DNA from: Candidatus Hodarchaeaceae archaeon
Lineage (GTDB): Archaea > Hadarchaeota > Hadarchaeia > Hadarchaeales > Hadarchaeaceae
DNA length: 64,000 bases
Assembly (NCBI GenBank): GCA_030018135.1
Contig: JASEGJ010000003.1
Coordinates: forward strand, 1 to 64,000
Direction: 5' to 3'
The first letter of the stretch is position 1, and the number at the start of each line of letters is the position of its first letter. The position numbers and the translations under genes were made by a program. Below the pieces are notes generated by a model that had not been told where the DNA came from, ran no database searches, and saw only the letters and a program-made list of their open reading frames with translations. Below, one piece after another: positions 43,519 through 52,088 of the stretch.

Positions 43519-44184
43519 CTACCATCGACTTTCTTTAACGAGTCGGTGGGCCATCCTCACGTGCATGTCCGCAGACTCCTCGACGACCGGCCCGTGGCCG
43601 GGAAGCAGCTTCTGCACCTCCAGTCTAGCCAACCTCCGCAGCGATTTCAGCATTGCCGCCGCGTCGCCCGTCGGCAAATCAACGCGCCCGATGCCTTCAC
43701 AGAAAACAGTGTCCCCCGAGAAGAGGAGCCGCTGCTTTGGCTCGTACAGGCATATGCTACCCAGCGTGTGGCCAGGAGTATGCAACACCTCGAGCTTGAG
43801 TTTACCGAGCTTAATGCGGTCGCCCTCGCGTAACTCCCGCGCAACCTCCATTGGCCCCAACCTTCCACCGAAGCCTCCTGCTAGCGTGATAGTTTGATCC
43901 CCCTTCCGAAGCAGCTCCGCCTCGAGCTCATGGATCGACACCTCGCAGCCCGCAGCGACGAAATCCCGGTCGCCGCCAGCGTGATCGAAGTGGCAGTGGG
44001 TGTTGATGATGAGTTCGATGTCGCCCGGCTTCAGGTTAAAATCGGCCAGATTTCGTTTGACCGACTCGAAGTTCATGCCCGTGCCCGCGTCGATGAGCGC
44101 TACGGTCTCGTCGATGATCAAGTAGATATTCGAGTCGAATCCAAAACCACCTATACTGTGCACCTCTGCCAATTTCACCGCCAA
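43519..44184 (-). CDS. Metallo-beta-lactamase-fold hydrolase (glyoxalase II-like)
   Basis: 221 residues. Metal-binding NTHCHFDHAGGDRDF (~residues 60-75), HTPGHTLGSICLYEP (~135-148), FSGDTVFCEG and GHGPVVEES. It starts 15 bases after a radical-SAM gene, forming a two-gene unit. Exact substrate unknown; hydroxyacylglutathione hydrolase-like enzymes often act on thioesters or sulfur compounds. Confidence 0.85.
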   Translation of the reverse strand: MAVKLAEVHSIGGFGFDSNIYLIIDETVALIDAGTGMNFESVKRNLADFNLKPGDIELIINTHCHFDHAGGDRDFVAAGCEVSIHELEAELLRKGDQTITLAGGFGGRLGPMEVARELREGDRIKLGKLKLEVLHTPGHTLGSICLYEPKQRLLFSGDTVFCEGIGRVDLPTGDAAAMLKSLRRLARLEVQKLLPGHGPVVEESADMHVRMAHRLVKESRW

Positions 44185-44199
44185 AATACGGATGGTGGG

Positions 44200-45291
44200 C
44201 TAAGTTATGACATTTTCTAGTCCAACCTCGCGAGCTATTTCGAGCGCCCTACCAAATTCATCGCTCGTCAGTCGCCTGTTCAGTTCCTCGAACTCATGGG
44301 CCCGATATTCTGGCCTGTACTGGTCCATCAAATTCACACGAACCATTGAGCCCAAGTTCTCGGCTATCCATTCGAGCACCGGGCGGGTGCAGCATTCGAT
44401 GTGGTTGGGAAGGACTAGATGGCGGACGATGAGCTCTGAGTCAGCAAAAGCGAGCCTATGATTGCGTGCAACGATTTTGAAAAAATTTGGCACCTTTGAA
44501 TACTTGAGTGCACACTTATCGTCTGCATACTTAAAATCGGTTAAATAGACATCCTGCGTCCCGAAAAGCAGTTTCATTGCCTCGAGCGACATGTAGAAGT
44601 TAGAGTTCCAAACACTCGGTACGCTTACTTCACACAGGTTAAGCGTCTCCAGGATCGTATGAAGGTGAGGAGTAGGGGAACCACCGACCCAGTTGACGTT
44701 TCTAGCCCCATCATGACGTTGGGCTTCGACGAGTCTGGCAAGCGTCCGAGGCGAGACTTCGACTCCCCCTCTTGGATCTTGGGAGATGTCATAGTTCTGG
44801 CAGAAGCAGCACTTGAAGGTGCAGCCGTTAAAAAAGATCGTGTAACTCGGCACAAGCTCCGGCTCTTCGCCCATGTGGATGAACTCCGATGCTATTCGCG
44901 ACCGTTCACTCACCCCACAGACCCCAACTTTCCCCGCAGTTCGGTCGACCACACACCTGCGCTCGCAGAAGTGGCAAGATTTCAGGATTCGCCGGGCGAG
45001 TTCCACCTTTAAGTCGAGCAGCGAGGGCTCTGGTCGCTCGAGGTCCTCAAGCCTCGCCTTGCCCCCGTCGATGTGCGCGAGCAGCTTGCGGAACTCCCTC
45101 AGGCCGCGATCGTGCGCGCGCCACAGCTCCTCATCGCCCGCCGAAAGGTCGACCTTGACCTCCGCACGCTTGCACACCAAGAAGCGCGCCGGGAGCTCGC
45201 CCCCCATGACCGCGAAGTAGCGGCCGAGCGATTTCCGCGCCCGCTCGTCCTTGAGCACCGCCACCGCGTCCGGCCTCAAAACCCGCCACAT
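44200..45291 (-). CDS. Radical SAM protein related to PFL-activating/AmrS enzymes
   Basis: 363 residues. A ~90-residue N-terminal region precedes CHFCERRCVVDRTAGKVGVC, then the radical-SAM motif CTFKCCFCQNYDIS. WVGGSPTPHLHTIL and LTDFKYADDKCALKYSKVPN follow. The layout is like AmrS at 19.7 kb but with a longer N-terminus and no C-terminal CxxC pairs. It begins close to the divergent PRPP synthetase promoter. Substrate unknown. Confidence 0.83.
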   Translation of the reverse strand: MWRVLRPDAVAVLKDERARKSLGRYFAVMGGELPARFLVCKRAEVKVDLSAGDEELWRAHDRGLREFRKLLAHIDGGKARLEDLERPEPSLLDLKVELARRILKSCHFCERRCVVDRTAGKVGVCGVSERSRIASEFIHMGEEPELVPSYTIFFNGCTFKCCFCQNYDISQDPRGGVEVSPRTLARLVEAQRHDGARNVNWVGGSPTPHLHTILETLNLCEVSVPSVWNSNFYMSLEAMKLLFGTQDVYLTDFKYADDKCALKYSKVPNFFKIVARNHRLAFADSELIVRHLVLPNHIECCTRPVLEWIAENLGSMVRVNLMDQYRPEYRAHEFEELNRRLTSDEFGRALEIAREVGLENVIT

Positions 45292-45302
45292 TTGCCAGCC
45301 CC

Positions 45303-45316
45303 ATATATGTTTTTAA
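45303..45316. promoter_or_regulatory. Divergent TATA region between radical SAM gene and prs
   Basis: atatatgtttttaa includes TATA-like sequence usable on both strands. For prs it is ~40-50 bases before the ATG, which has AGGTG just upstream. For the leftward radical-SAM gene the distance to ATG is short, suggesting a leaderless message. Confidence 0.4.
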
Positions 45317-45354
45317 ATCAGCCCCACAAAAGGGTTGTCGCATCAGGTGTCATC

Positions 45355-46221
45355 ATGATAGTGGTTGCTGGCCCAGCTTCAGGTGAATTAGCCGCGCGGG
45401 TCGCCAAGGCCTTGAAGTGTTCGCTCATCGAGCCAGAACTCAAACGCTTCCCGGATGGCGAGAGCTACGTGCGCATCGACCACAAGTTCGAGGGCGAACA
45501 CGCCGTGGTCGTGCAATCCACCTGCCATCCGGTGAACGACAATTTCATGGAGCTATTTCTGCTCTTGGATACCACCAAGGACTTGGGCGCCAAGCGCGTG
45601 ACGGCGGCAGTGCCCTATTTTGGCTACGCCCGGCAGGATAAGCGCTTCAAGCCCGGCGAGGCCATCAGCGTTCGGACCATGTGCAAGCTGATCGAGCGCG
45701 CTGGCGCGGATGATCTGCTGACGATCGATATCCATGAGGATGAAATAATGGCGAACTTCGCGATCCCCGCATACAACCTCACCGCAATGCCGCTGATCGG
45801 CCGCTACCTCGCAAACCTCGACCTTCGAGATCCGGTCGTTCTGGCGCCGGACCCCGGGGCGTTGCGCCACGCCCGTCGCGCCGCGGCCGAGTTCATGGCG
45901 GACTACGATTACCTCGAAAAGACCAGGCTGACCTCAACCAAGGTCGCGATGCGCCCCAAGCGACTCAGCGTGTCCGGGAGGGACGTCGCGATAGTCGACG
46001 ACATAATCAGCACGGGCGGCACGGTAATCGAGGCCACCAAGGTACTCAAAAAGCAGGGAGCCCGCAAGATCTACGCAGCTTGCACTCATCCGGTGCTCGT
46101 GGGCAAGGCCGCGCAAAAGATCCTGGCAGCCGGCGTGCGAGAAATCATCTCGACCGATACCATCAAGCATAAGACAAATATGATATCCGTAGCGCCAGTC
46201 ATAGCAGAATCGATCCATTAG
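45355..46221 (+). CDS. prs: Ribose-phosphate pyrophosphokinase (PRPP synthetase)
   Basis: 288 residues, the archaeal class. MIVVAGPASGELAARVAKAL begins it; KRFPDGESYVRI, PYFGYARQDKRFKPGEAIS and the PRPP loop VDDIISTGGT are present. The open frame extends to 45073, but ATG 45355 is the right start because upstream codons match nothing and lie across the divergent gene. It makes PRPP for nucleotides, His and Trp. Confidence 0.95.
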   Translation: MIVVAGPASGELAARVAKALKCSLIEPELKRFPDGESYVRIDHKFEGEHAVVVQSTCHPVNDNFMELFLLLDTTKDLGAKRVTAAVPYFGYARQDKRFKPGEAISVRTMCKLIERAGADDLLTIDIHEDEIMANFAIPAYNLTAMPLIGRYLANLDLRDPVVLAPDPGALRHARRAAAEFMADYDYLEKTRLTSTKVAMRPKRLSVSGRDVAIVDDIISTGGTVIEATKVLKKQGARKIYAACTHPVLVGKAAQKILAAGVREIISTDTIKHKTNMISVAPVIAESIH

Positions 46222-46229
46222 GGTTTCCC

Positions 46230-47255
46230 ATGAGGCAACTCATGTTCCTGCTCTCAGGCGAGCACCCAACTCTGCCGGTGGCGGAGGCAGCGGCTGCCAT
46301 CAAGGCGGAACACCGCGCCTACAAGGTGATCGAACAGTTCGACCAAGTTTTGGTGGTGGAAACCAAGGCCAAGCCGGAAGTCCTCGCCTCGAGGCTCGCC
46401 ATGTGTCGTGAGATATGTTGGCACCTCTGTACCTCCGGCGTTGACGAGGTCTTGGAAGCGGTGGGCAGCTCCGACATCGTCGACCTCATCCCCCACGGCC
46501 GGACCTTCGCGGTGCACATAAAACGCGTGAAGCGCCACTCCTCTGAAGTCGATGTGCCCAAGCTGACCAGAGATATTGCGGAGTTGATAGCCAGCGAGGT
46601 GGAGTTCAAGGTCGACCTTGTGCAACCCGAAGTTGAGGTGTTGGGTGTACTCACGGATGGCAAGTGCATAATCGGTCTAAAGGCCACGCACGTCGACCGC
46701 ACCCAGTTTACAAAGCGCCGGCCGACGATGAGGCCAGCGTTTCACCCCGGCACGCTTACGCCCCTTTTGGCGCGCTGCATGGTGAACTTGGCGCGGACCC
46801 CCAGGGGCGGTACCATGCTCGATCCGTTTTGCGGTGTCGGGGGTATCCTGATCGAAGCGGGCCTGATGGGCGCGAAGCCAATCGGCATGGATATCGACGC
46901 GGAGATGATAGAGGGCGCTCGGCGCAACCTCGAAGCCGCTGGTATAAAAGATTACCAGTTGCTCGTTGGAGATGCGCGGCATCTCCCAGTGGCGGAGGTC
47001 GACGCAGTTGCCACTGACCCGCCGTACGGACGACAGGCCACCACCGCAGGCCTGCGGCTCGAGGAGCTTTATGGGCAGGCGTTACCTTCGATCGCAGGCG
47101 TGCTCAAACGCAGGGGGTACGTGTGCATCACCTCGCCGGCGGATCTTGAGCTCAAGGAGCTAGCCAAGGGAGCGGGCCTGAGGCTCATCGAAAGGCATGA
47201 GCAACGCGTGCATAAGAGCTTGACCCGCCGCATCTATGTATTCAGGGGAAAGTAG
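46230..47255 (+). CDS. tRNA (guanine-N2) methyltransferase, TrmG10 type
   Basis: 341 residues. An N-terminal THUMP domain (residues ~60-155) binds tRNA; the Rossmann methylase follows with MLDPFCGVGGILIEAGLMG (motif I) and the catalytic ATDPPYGRQ (motif IV). It dimethylates G10 in archaeal tRNA. It is 8 bases after prs. Confidence 0.92.
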   Translation: MRQLMFLLSGEHPTLPVAEAAAAIKAEHRAYKVIEQFDQVLVVETKAKPEVLASRLAMCREICWHLCTSGVDEVLEAVGSSDIVDLIPHGRTFAVHIKRVKRHSSEVDVPKLTRDIAELIASEVEFKVDLVQPEVEVLGVLTDGKCIIGLKATHVDRTQFTKRRPTMRPAFHPGTLTPLLARCMVNLARTPRGGTMLDPFCGVGGILIEAGLMGAKPIGMDIDAEMIEGARRNLEAAGIKDYQLLVGDARHLPVAEVDAVATDPPYGRQATTAGLRLEELYGQALPSIAGVLKRRGYVCITSPADLELKELAKGAGLRLIERHEQRVHKSLTRRIYVFRGK

Positions 47256-47256
47256 G

Positions 47257-48168
47257 ATGAGGCTAATATTTTTGGGCACCGGTGGGAGCATCCCGACGCC
47301 ATCACGCAGCCTGCCTGCGATCGCAGTCAAGAGAGCGAGGGAACTTTTACTTTTCGATTGTGGGGAGGGCACGCAATCTCAAATGGCCCGCGCTGGAGTG
47401 AGCCCGATGAAGGTGAAGGCCGTTTTCCTGACCCATTTCCACGGCGACCATTTTCTCGGCTTGCCCGGCCTGGTGCAGACGATGGCATTGATGAACCGCG
47501 ACGAGGAACTCGAGATTTATGGTCCGCGAGGCGCCGCCGGGCTCGTCGAGAAGTTGCTCGATCTGGGCTACTACACCCTAACGTTTCAAGTGCGGGCGCG
47601 GGATGTCAAACCGGGCGAGGAGCTGCGGCGTCAGGGCTACCGCGTTCAAACATGCGAGGTTGAGCACACGGTCGAGAGCTTGGCATACGCGATTGTCGAG
47701 GACCTCCGCCCGGGCAAATTTTACCTCGAGAAGGCCCTCGAGTTCGGAGTCAAGCCTGGGCCGGACTTCTCGCGCCTGCAAGCTGGGCAAACCGTTGAGC
47801 TGCCTGGCGGGCGAGTGATAAAACCGGAGCAGGTGATGGGACCGGCTAGGCCTGGGCGAAAGGTGGTTTACGCCGGAGATACGAGGCCCTGCGAGCGCCT
47901 AATAGAGCTTGCTCGCGACGCCGATGTGTTGATTCACGATTGCACGCTGGCTAACGAACTCGCCGACAAGGCGGCGGAGAGCGGCCACTCGACGCCCGCC
48001 GAAGCCGCGGAGGTCGCAAGGAGGGCAGGCGTCAAGCAACTGGTGCTCGTCCACATAAGCCCGCGCTACACCGACGATGCGGAGTTGCTCAGGGAGGCGC
48101 AGCAAATATTTCCAAACGTCATCGTCGCCCGCGATCTGATGGAGTTGAATGTACAGCTGAGAGAATGA
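47257..48168 (+). CDS. rnz: Ribonuclease Z
   Basis: 303 residues. MRLIFLGTGGSIPTPSRSLP starts the protein and the zinc site FLTHFHGDHFLGLPGL is complete, with VYAGDTRPCERL, LIHDCTLANEL and the late HISPRYTDD. It matures tRNA 3' ends. ATG 47257 follows the previous stop by one base and removes seven unlikely codons from the open frame. Confidence 0.95.
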   Translation: MRLIFLGTGGSIPTPSRSLPAIAVKRARELLLFDCGEGTQSQMARAGVSPMKVKAVFLTHFHGDHFLGLPGLVQTMALMNRDEELEIYGPRGAAGLVEKLLDLGYYTLTFQVRARDVKPGEELRRQGYRVQTCEVEHTVESLAYAIVEDLRPGKFYLEKALEFGVKPGPDFSRLQAGQTVELPGGRVIKPEQVMGPARPGRKVVYAGDTRPCERLIELARDADVLIHDCTLANELADKAAESGHSTPAEAAEVARRAGVKQLVLVHISPRYTDDAELLREAQQIFPNVIVARDLMELNVQLRE

Positions 48169-48184
48169 GGGGTTAAAAAGTTTG

Positions 48185-48835
48185 TTACAGCCCCTCAAAG
48201 CGGATGCCGACGCCAGCTGTCTTGTAGCGTCGGGTGAGTTCGACGAGCAGCGCCACCATTGGTTCAACAAATCTGCTGTTGCACAGGGGCCCGCCGTCTA
48301 TCGCCCGCACGCTTGGCATTTTTTCCGCCAGCTTCATGACTACCTGTTTGGCCTCTAGGTCGTCGCCGCACACGACGACATCGCAGTCGAGCGGCGTCGA
48401 GATATCCTGTATTCTTTTTGCACCTATGGTCTGAAATCCCGACACCACCCTCACACCCTTCGGTACCAGCCTCGCCAGCTCCTCGGTGGCGGAACCCGCC
48501 CTTGGCTGCTCAACCACGATCACGCCCCGCCGAAGCTCGATGGGGACGACGACGTTGACGAGGATCTTGCCCGGGCTCAAAGCCGGCTTTATATCCTCGA
48601 TGATCCTCTTCATTGCTTTAAACGGCACGCTTAAAACCACGATGTCAGCAGCGCGCGCGGCCTCGAGATTTGTCGCCCCGCGTACCGATTTGCCGGTACG
48701 CTCGCTCACTTGGCTTGCTACGAGTTCGGCCTTCTCACGCTGGCGGGAGCCTATGATAACGTTCTCGCCGGCCAACGCCAGACGCGCCACCAATCCGCGG
48801 CCTTGTGCGCCAGTTCCACCTATGACCGCTATCAC
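48185..48835 (-). CDS. npdG: F420-dependent NADP reductase
   Basis: 216 residues. NADP-binding MIAVIGGTGAQGRGLVARLA and the SRQREKAELVASQ segment; VVPIELRRGVIVVEQPRAGS and the F420-site VSGFQTIGAKRIQD. It exchanges hydride between F420H2 and NADP+. Its presence means the organism makes or uses coenzyme F420. GTG start. Confidence 0.93.
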   Translation of the reverse strand: MIAVIGGTGAQGRGLVARLALAGENVIIGSRQREKAELVASQVSERTGKSVRGATNLEAARAADIVVLSVPFKAMKRIIEDIKPALSPGKILVNVVVPIELRRGVIVVEQPRAGSATEELARLVPKGVRVVSGFQTIGAKRIQDISTPLDCDVVVCGDDLEAKQVVMKLAEKMPSVRAIDGGPLCNSRFVEPMVALLVELTRRYKTAGVGIRFEGL

Positions 48836-48844
48836 GCCATCGCC

Positions 48845-49252
48845 TCAGTATTTGATCTCCTCGATCGGCTTACCGTTTACGGTGCGTGGGGCGAGGTAGT
48901 CTATCAGATGCTCCGCATCGGGAGCTTCGAGCGTAACCATGATAGGGCCGAGCGGCGACTCCCCGTTTGTGAAGCTTACCCTCCCAACCGCGGCAACTTG
49001 TTTATTCAGCATGAATCGCACGATGTTTTCCCGCATGCCGCCGCGCATGACCCTTCGCGCGGAGTCGAGGATGGCCTGCAACCTCAACAGCTGATGCAGC
49101 CTATCCAGGGCTTCTACCTGCGTTGACTCGCCCATGAGCAGGTTTCCCGCGAGGTTCAGCCGGAGCGTTGGGAAGATGTTTTTTACGGCCGCCTCCACCT
49201 TTTTAGGATCCTCGGTCGGTTTAACTTCGGCCTCGACGCGCAGCCTTAACAA
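48845..49252 (-). CDS. UPF0201 family RNA-binding-like protein
   Basis: About 135 residues. LRLRVEAEVKPTEDPKKVEA then AVKNIFP, and later LGPIMVTLEAPDAEHLIDYL, match the archaeal UPF0201 family (related to ribosomal L5-like/RNA-binding folds). The open frame continues to 49357, but the family begins near LRLRVEA. TTG 49252 has a GGTG site just before it; GTG 49261 is the alternative. It overlaps the UPF0200 gene end. Confidence 0.82.
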   Translation of the reverse strand: MLRLRVEAEVKPTEDPKKVEAAVKNIFPTLRLNLAGNLLMGESTQVEALDRLHQLLRLQAILDSARRVMRGGMRENIVRFMLNKQVAAVGRVSFTNGESPLGPIMVTLEAPDAEHLIDYLAPRTVNGKPIEEIKY

Positions 49253-49820
49253 GCTTTTCACCAGCCACGATCTTTTTAAGGATTTTATCCGCCTTTTCGT
49301 GGAGTTCGGCAAGCGTGCCCTCGTTGACGATGATTGAATCGGCCAGCGCGAACGCATCGCCCAGCCCCCAGCTGAGTTCGCGCGCGTCCTTTTGGCGAAA
49401 AGTTTTCATGCCGGCGATGTCATCCGCCCTACCTCGGGCCACGACCCTCGAGTAGCGCGTGGGCTCGCTCGCCCAAATCGCTAGGAGATGAAAACGGTCG
49501 CCGAAGGCGCGGCGGAACTCCTCGACCTCGGCAATGCCCCTGATGCCATCGACTATTACGGCCTGCTTGCCCCTGCCCCTCCGCTCGATCAGTGGCACGC
49601 AGCGATTGGCGATCGTCCCGAGCCCCTCCCGCTGCCTGAGCTCGTTCGCCACAGCTCCGACGTTCGCCTCGTTCAGCTCCAGCCCGCGGCGCTTGACCTC
49701 CGCCCAAACGACATCGCCCATCCGTACGTAGGGCATATCCAGCTTCATGGCCACCCCAGCGACCTCGGTCTTGCCGGATCCCTGCAGGCCGACGATGCCT
49801 ATGACCTTAAAATCGCTCAT
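49221..49820 (-). CDS. UPF0200 family P-loop kinase (dephospho-CoA kinase-like)
   Basis: 199 residues. Walker A GIVGLQGSGKTEVAGVA at the start; VVARGRADDIAGMKTFRQKD and ADSIIVNEGTLAELHEKADK later. UPF0200 proteins resemble dephospho-CoA kinases and are candidates for the missing archaeal enzyme, but some archaea have a different one. Overlaps the Lrp/RAM gene by 4 bases. Confidence 0.85.
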   Translation of the reverse strand: MSDFKVIGIVGLQGSGKTEVAGVAMKLDMPYVRMGDVVWAEVKRRGLELNEANVGAVANELRQREGLGTIANRCVPLIERRGRGKQAVIVDGIRGIAEVEEFRRAFGDRFHLLAIWASEPTRYSRVVARGRADDIAGMKTFRQKDARELSWGLGDAFALADSIIVNEGTLAELHEKADKILKKIVAGEKLVKAARRGRS

Positions 49821-50050
49821 AACTCGACCACGATCAGCGTCGTGGTGTTCGTGACGCCGGGTATGCCTCGGATATCACCAAAAACAGCTTTCGTCAACTT
49901 CTCAAGGGAGTCCACTTCTATGCGGGCGACGATCTCATACGGACCAGCGACGCATTCAGCCTTCTTGACGCCTTCGATGGTTTTCACCTTGCGAAAAACA
50001 TCTGCGGTTTTACCCGACTCCGCGGAAATTAGGCTATAGGCATTTACCAT
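49817..50050 (-). CDS. Stand-alone Lrp/AsnC ligand-binding (RAM) domain protein
   Basis: 77 residues, no DNA-binding helix. VNAYSLISAESGKTADVFRK, GPYEIVARIEVDSLEKL and GVTNTTTLIVVEL form the RAM fold. The open frame adds seven codons upstream, but ATG 50050 has GAGGTGG before it. Such small proteins bind amino acids and may regulate by partner exchange with full-length Lrp proteins. First gene of a leftward operon with UPF0200, UPF0201 and npdG. Confidence 0.88.
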   Translation of the reverse strand: MVNAYSLISAESGKTADVFRKVKTIEGVKKAECVAGPYEIVARIEVDSLEKLTKAVFGDIRGIPGVTNTTTLIVVEL

Positions 50051-50115
50051 ATACCCACCTCTTTTTACCACTATGTTGAACTGCTTTAAAACTTCAGCGT
50101 CAAGGATATCGATGG

Positions 50116-50538
50116 GTGCGCTGGGTGAAGCTCAGGACATCGCGCGAGCACCTCAGGCAAATCGGGGCGGATGCTAAGGCTAGAGCGCCGATCGAGGCAT
50201 GTGGCGTTTTGGTGGGCGTCCGCAGAAAGGGGGGATTCGAGGTTTTGGAAGTCCTTCCCGCCCCCAACGAGTTGAGTTCGCCGACCCGCTTCGAGATAAA
50301 TCCCGAGCGCCTCTACGAGTTCATCAAGGGCGCTGAGGGCAAAGGCTTGGAGGTCATAGGGTTTTATCATTCCCACCTAGGTTATGGCGCAGGGCCGTCA
50401 GCAACAGATCTTGAGCACTTGAAATTTCTTCCGAACTTGGTGTGGTTGATATGTGATGTTTCCACAGCTGGCGCTGAGTTCAGAGCTTTTGTCATGCGAT
50501 CAGGTGCGTTGGTGGAGCTTGAGGTCGTGGTGGCTTGA
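50116..50538 (+). CDS. JAMM/MPN-domain metalloprotease-like protein
   Basis: 140 residues. The JAB1/MPN+ zinc motif is visible: the Glu in VIGFYHSHLGYGAGPSATD context, the HxH pair and the S-x-x-D; the upstream Glu lies in CGVLVGVRRKGGFEVLEV. Archaeal members remove SAMP (ubiquitin-like) modifiers or act in Cys biosynthesis. GTG start; ends in a 4-base overlap with the methyltransferase gene. A MoaD-like small protein is encoded at the right edge. Confidence 0.85.
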   Translation: MRWVKLRTSREHLRQIGADAKARAPIEACGVLVGVRRKGGFEVLEVLPAPNELSSPTRFEINPERLYEFIKGAEGKGLEVIGFYHSHLGYGAGPSATDLEHLKFLPNLVWLICDVSTAGAEFRAFVMRSGALVELEVVVA

Positions 50539-51137
50539 CTCTAGTTTATTACAGGGGAAAAGGCTTCGAGGTCAGGCCAAGCGTTTACGAGCCCGCCGAG
50601 GACACATTTCTCCTCGCGGATAACCTCGATGTGTATCCGGGTGAAAAAGTTTTAGAGCTCGGGACTGGTTGTGGCTTGTTGGCAATTCTAGCGGCGGAAG
50701 CCGGGGGCCGCGTGGTTGCGACAGATATAAACCCAATCGCGCTTGAGTGCGCCCGCACAAACGCGGTAGCGCACGAGGTCCTCGACCTCGTAGATTTTCG
50801 ATTTGGCGACCTCTTCGAGCCGGTCGTCGATGAACGCTTTGATTTAGTGATCTTTAATCCGCCATATTTACCCGTTCAGCCTGAGGAAGTGCTTGGTACC
50901 ATGCTCGATCGCGCGTGGGGGGCGGGACCAGAAGGTAGAGAGGTTATCGATCGGTTTTTGAGCAGGTTGCCAAACCATTTGGTAAGCAAAGGCCGGGCGT
51001 TATTTGTGCAGTCGTCTTTGTCAAATGCTGCCAAAACGCTCCGCGCCCTCCAAGCTCGCGGTTTTCAGGTCGATGTCATTGGCAAGAAGTTGCCATTTGA
51101 GGAGCTGTTCTTGTTTAAGGCAAAGCTCATGTTTTAG
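50535..51137 (+). CDS. Release-factor-type (HemK/Mtq2) methyltransferase
   Basis: 200 residues, SAM-dependent. Motif I VLELGTGCGLLAILAAEAGG, motif II VVATDINPIALEC, and the catalytic NPPY in LVIFNPPYLPVQP. The family methylates Gln in the GGQ motif of the archaeal/eukaryotic release factor. TTG start coupled to the JAMM gene. Confidence 0.9.
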   Translation: MTLVYYRGKGFEVRPSVYEPAEDTFLLADNLDVYPGEKVLELGTGCGLLAILAAEAGGRVVATDINPIALECARTNAVAHEVLDLVDFRFGDLFEPVVDERFDLVIFNPPYLPVQPEEVLGTMLDRAWGAGPEGREVIDRFLSRLPNHLVSKGRALFVQSSLSNAAKTLRALQARGFQVDVIGKKLPFEELFLFKAKLMF

Positions 51138-51228
51138 GCTGGGGACAAACAAGCAAAATATCATGCGAAACTTGGATTAGGTAAGATTTTTAGCCTCGCA
51201 GTAGCAAGTCGAGCAAGCTGGTGCTAAC

Positions 51229-51336
51229 ATGGGGAAAAGGCCTCGCAAGTGGAAGAAGAAGGGAAGGATGCGTTGGAAGTGGGTCAAGAAGCGCATGCGC
51301 AGGAAAAAGCGCAGACTGAAGCAGAGAAAGGCTTAG
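51229..51336 (+). CDS. rpl41e: Ribosomal protein eL41
   Basis: A 35-residue, almost wholly basic protein: [20 protein letters not shown] then [15 protein letters not shown]. It matches archaeal and eukaryotic eL41, which is only 25-37 residues and binds at the subunit interface. Easily missed because it is so short and because a long open frame overlaps it. It lies 91 bases after the Mtq2 gene, with no clear operon partner. Confidence 0.85.
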   Translation: MGKRPRKWKKKGRMRWKWVKKRMRRKKRRLKQRKA

Positions 51337-51387
51337 TTTCTTTAGATTTAAAAGGTCAAAATCGAGCGGTGCCCATTCAAGGCAAAG

Positions 51388-51417
51388 ATTTTTATATTGG
51401 ATGGATAATCCATCCAA
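51388..51417 (+). promoter_or_regulatory. TATA box with adjoining 8-bp inverted repeat (likely operator)
   Basis: tttttatatt (~51389-51398) is an archaeal TATA box. TTGGATGG-ataat-CCATCCAA (51397-51417) is a perfect inverted repeat with 8-base arms and a 5-base spacer. It sits between the TATA box and the expected start, the classic place for a repressor in archaea. The following pair is probably a vitamin/cofactor uptake system. Confidence 0.6.
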
Positions 51418-51470
51418 GAGGAGGTTATAGCATATTCGCAAAGTTATTCCGCGGCGGTGTCCCAGAAGAG

Positions 51471-52082
51471 GTGCTATCCAAAAGGATCAAGATATTCGTC
51501 CTTCTTGGGTTCACATTTATAGCGATAAACAAATTCACGTTAAGCCGATTTAGCCCCCTCCCAAATCTTGAGATGATAATTCCGACCATCTGCGTCATGG
51601 GCTGCTTTCCGCTCTATTGCGGCGGGGGCAAGTTCTGGGGTCTTTTGATGAGATATTTTGGGGTAGTGGCATTGGTCAGCGTGTTCTTGGCGGATTTGTG
51701 GGTCTGGGGTTTCCGCTCGATATATGCCTTTACCTGGTCGGGGTTCGTAATTTGCTGGTTTTTCGCCGCGCGCAGGAAGCTCTTCATGTTCGGTAGATTC
51801 AAACACCTGCTCTGGCACTCGATGCTGACAACCGCGGTCGCCATCATAATGTTTGATATCTACACCTGTTTTGGTTGGGCATTTCTGACGGGGGCTAGGA
51901 CCCTTGCAGGGCTAACGGCAGTTTTCCTCGCCCAAATACCCTTCACTCTGTACCATCTCTCCTCCCTGACGTTCGTTCCGCCTTTAGTCGGGTTGGCTAA
52001 GTTGTTGATCAGGGTTAGAGTTCCAGTTCCAGCGGCAGTTCCCATGGCGATGAAAATTCGGACCGCTCAGGGAAGGGGGTGA
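51471..52082 (+). CDS. Probable ECF-type transporter S component
   Basis: About 203 residues, six predicted membrane helices. The segment MFDIYTCFGWAF and the C-terminal FLAQIPFTLYHLSSLTFVPP resemble ECF S components, where a similar Pro-Phe/His stretch precedes the last helix. The open frame extends back to 51249 but that part overlaps eL41 and the promoter. GTG 51471 is the first standard start after the predicted transcription start; a GAGGAGG site lies earlier (51418-51424), seven bases before an ATA codon, so the start is uncertain. It precedes a DUF4430 protein. Confidence 0.5.
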   Translation: MLSKRIKIFVLLGFTFIAINKFTLSRFSPLPNLEMIIPTICVMGCFPLYCGGGKFWGLLMRYFGVVALVSVFLADLWVWGFRSIYAFTWSGFVICWFFAARRKLFMFGRFKHLLWHSMLTTAVAIIMFDIYTCFGWAFLTGARTLAGLTAVFLAQIPFTLYHLSSLTFVPPLVGLAKLLIRVRVPVPAAVPMAMKIRTAQGRG

Positions 52083-52088
52083 ATTGAA

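Noticed and set aside
45073-45354. N-terminal extension of PRPP synthetase
   Set aside because: Overlaps the divergent radical SAM gene and has no family match; the protein starts normally at 45355.
51249-51470. N-terminal extension of the membrane protein upstream of DUF4430
   Set aside because: Overlaps eL41 in another phase, the TATA box and the inverted repeat, so it cannot be transcribed from this promoter.
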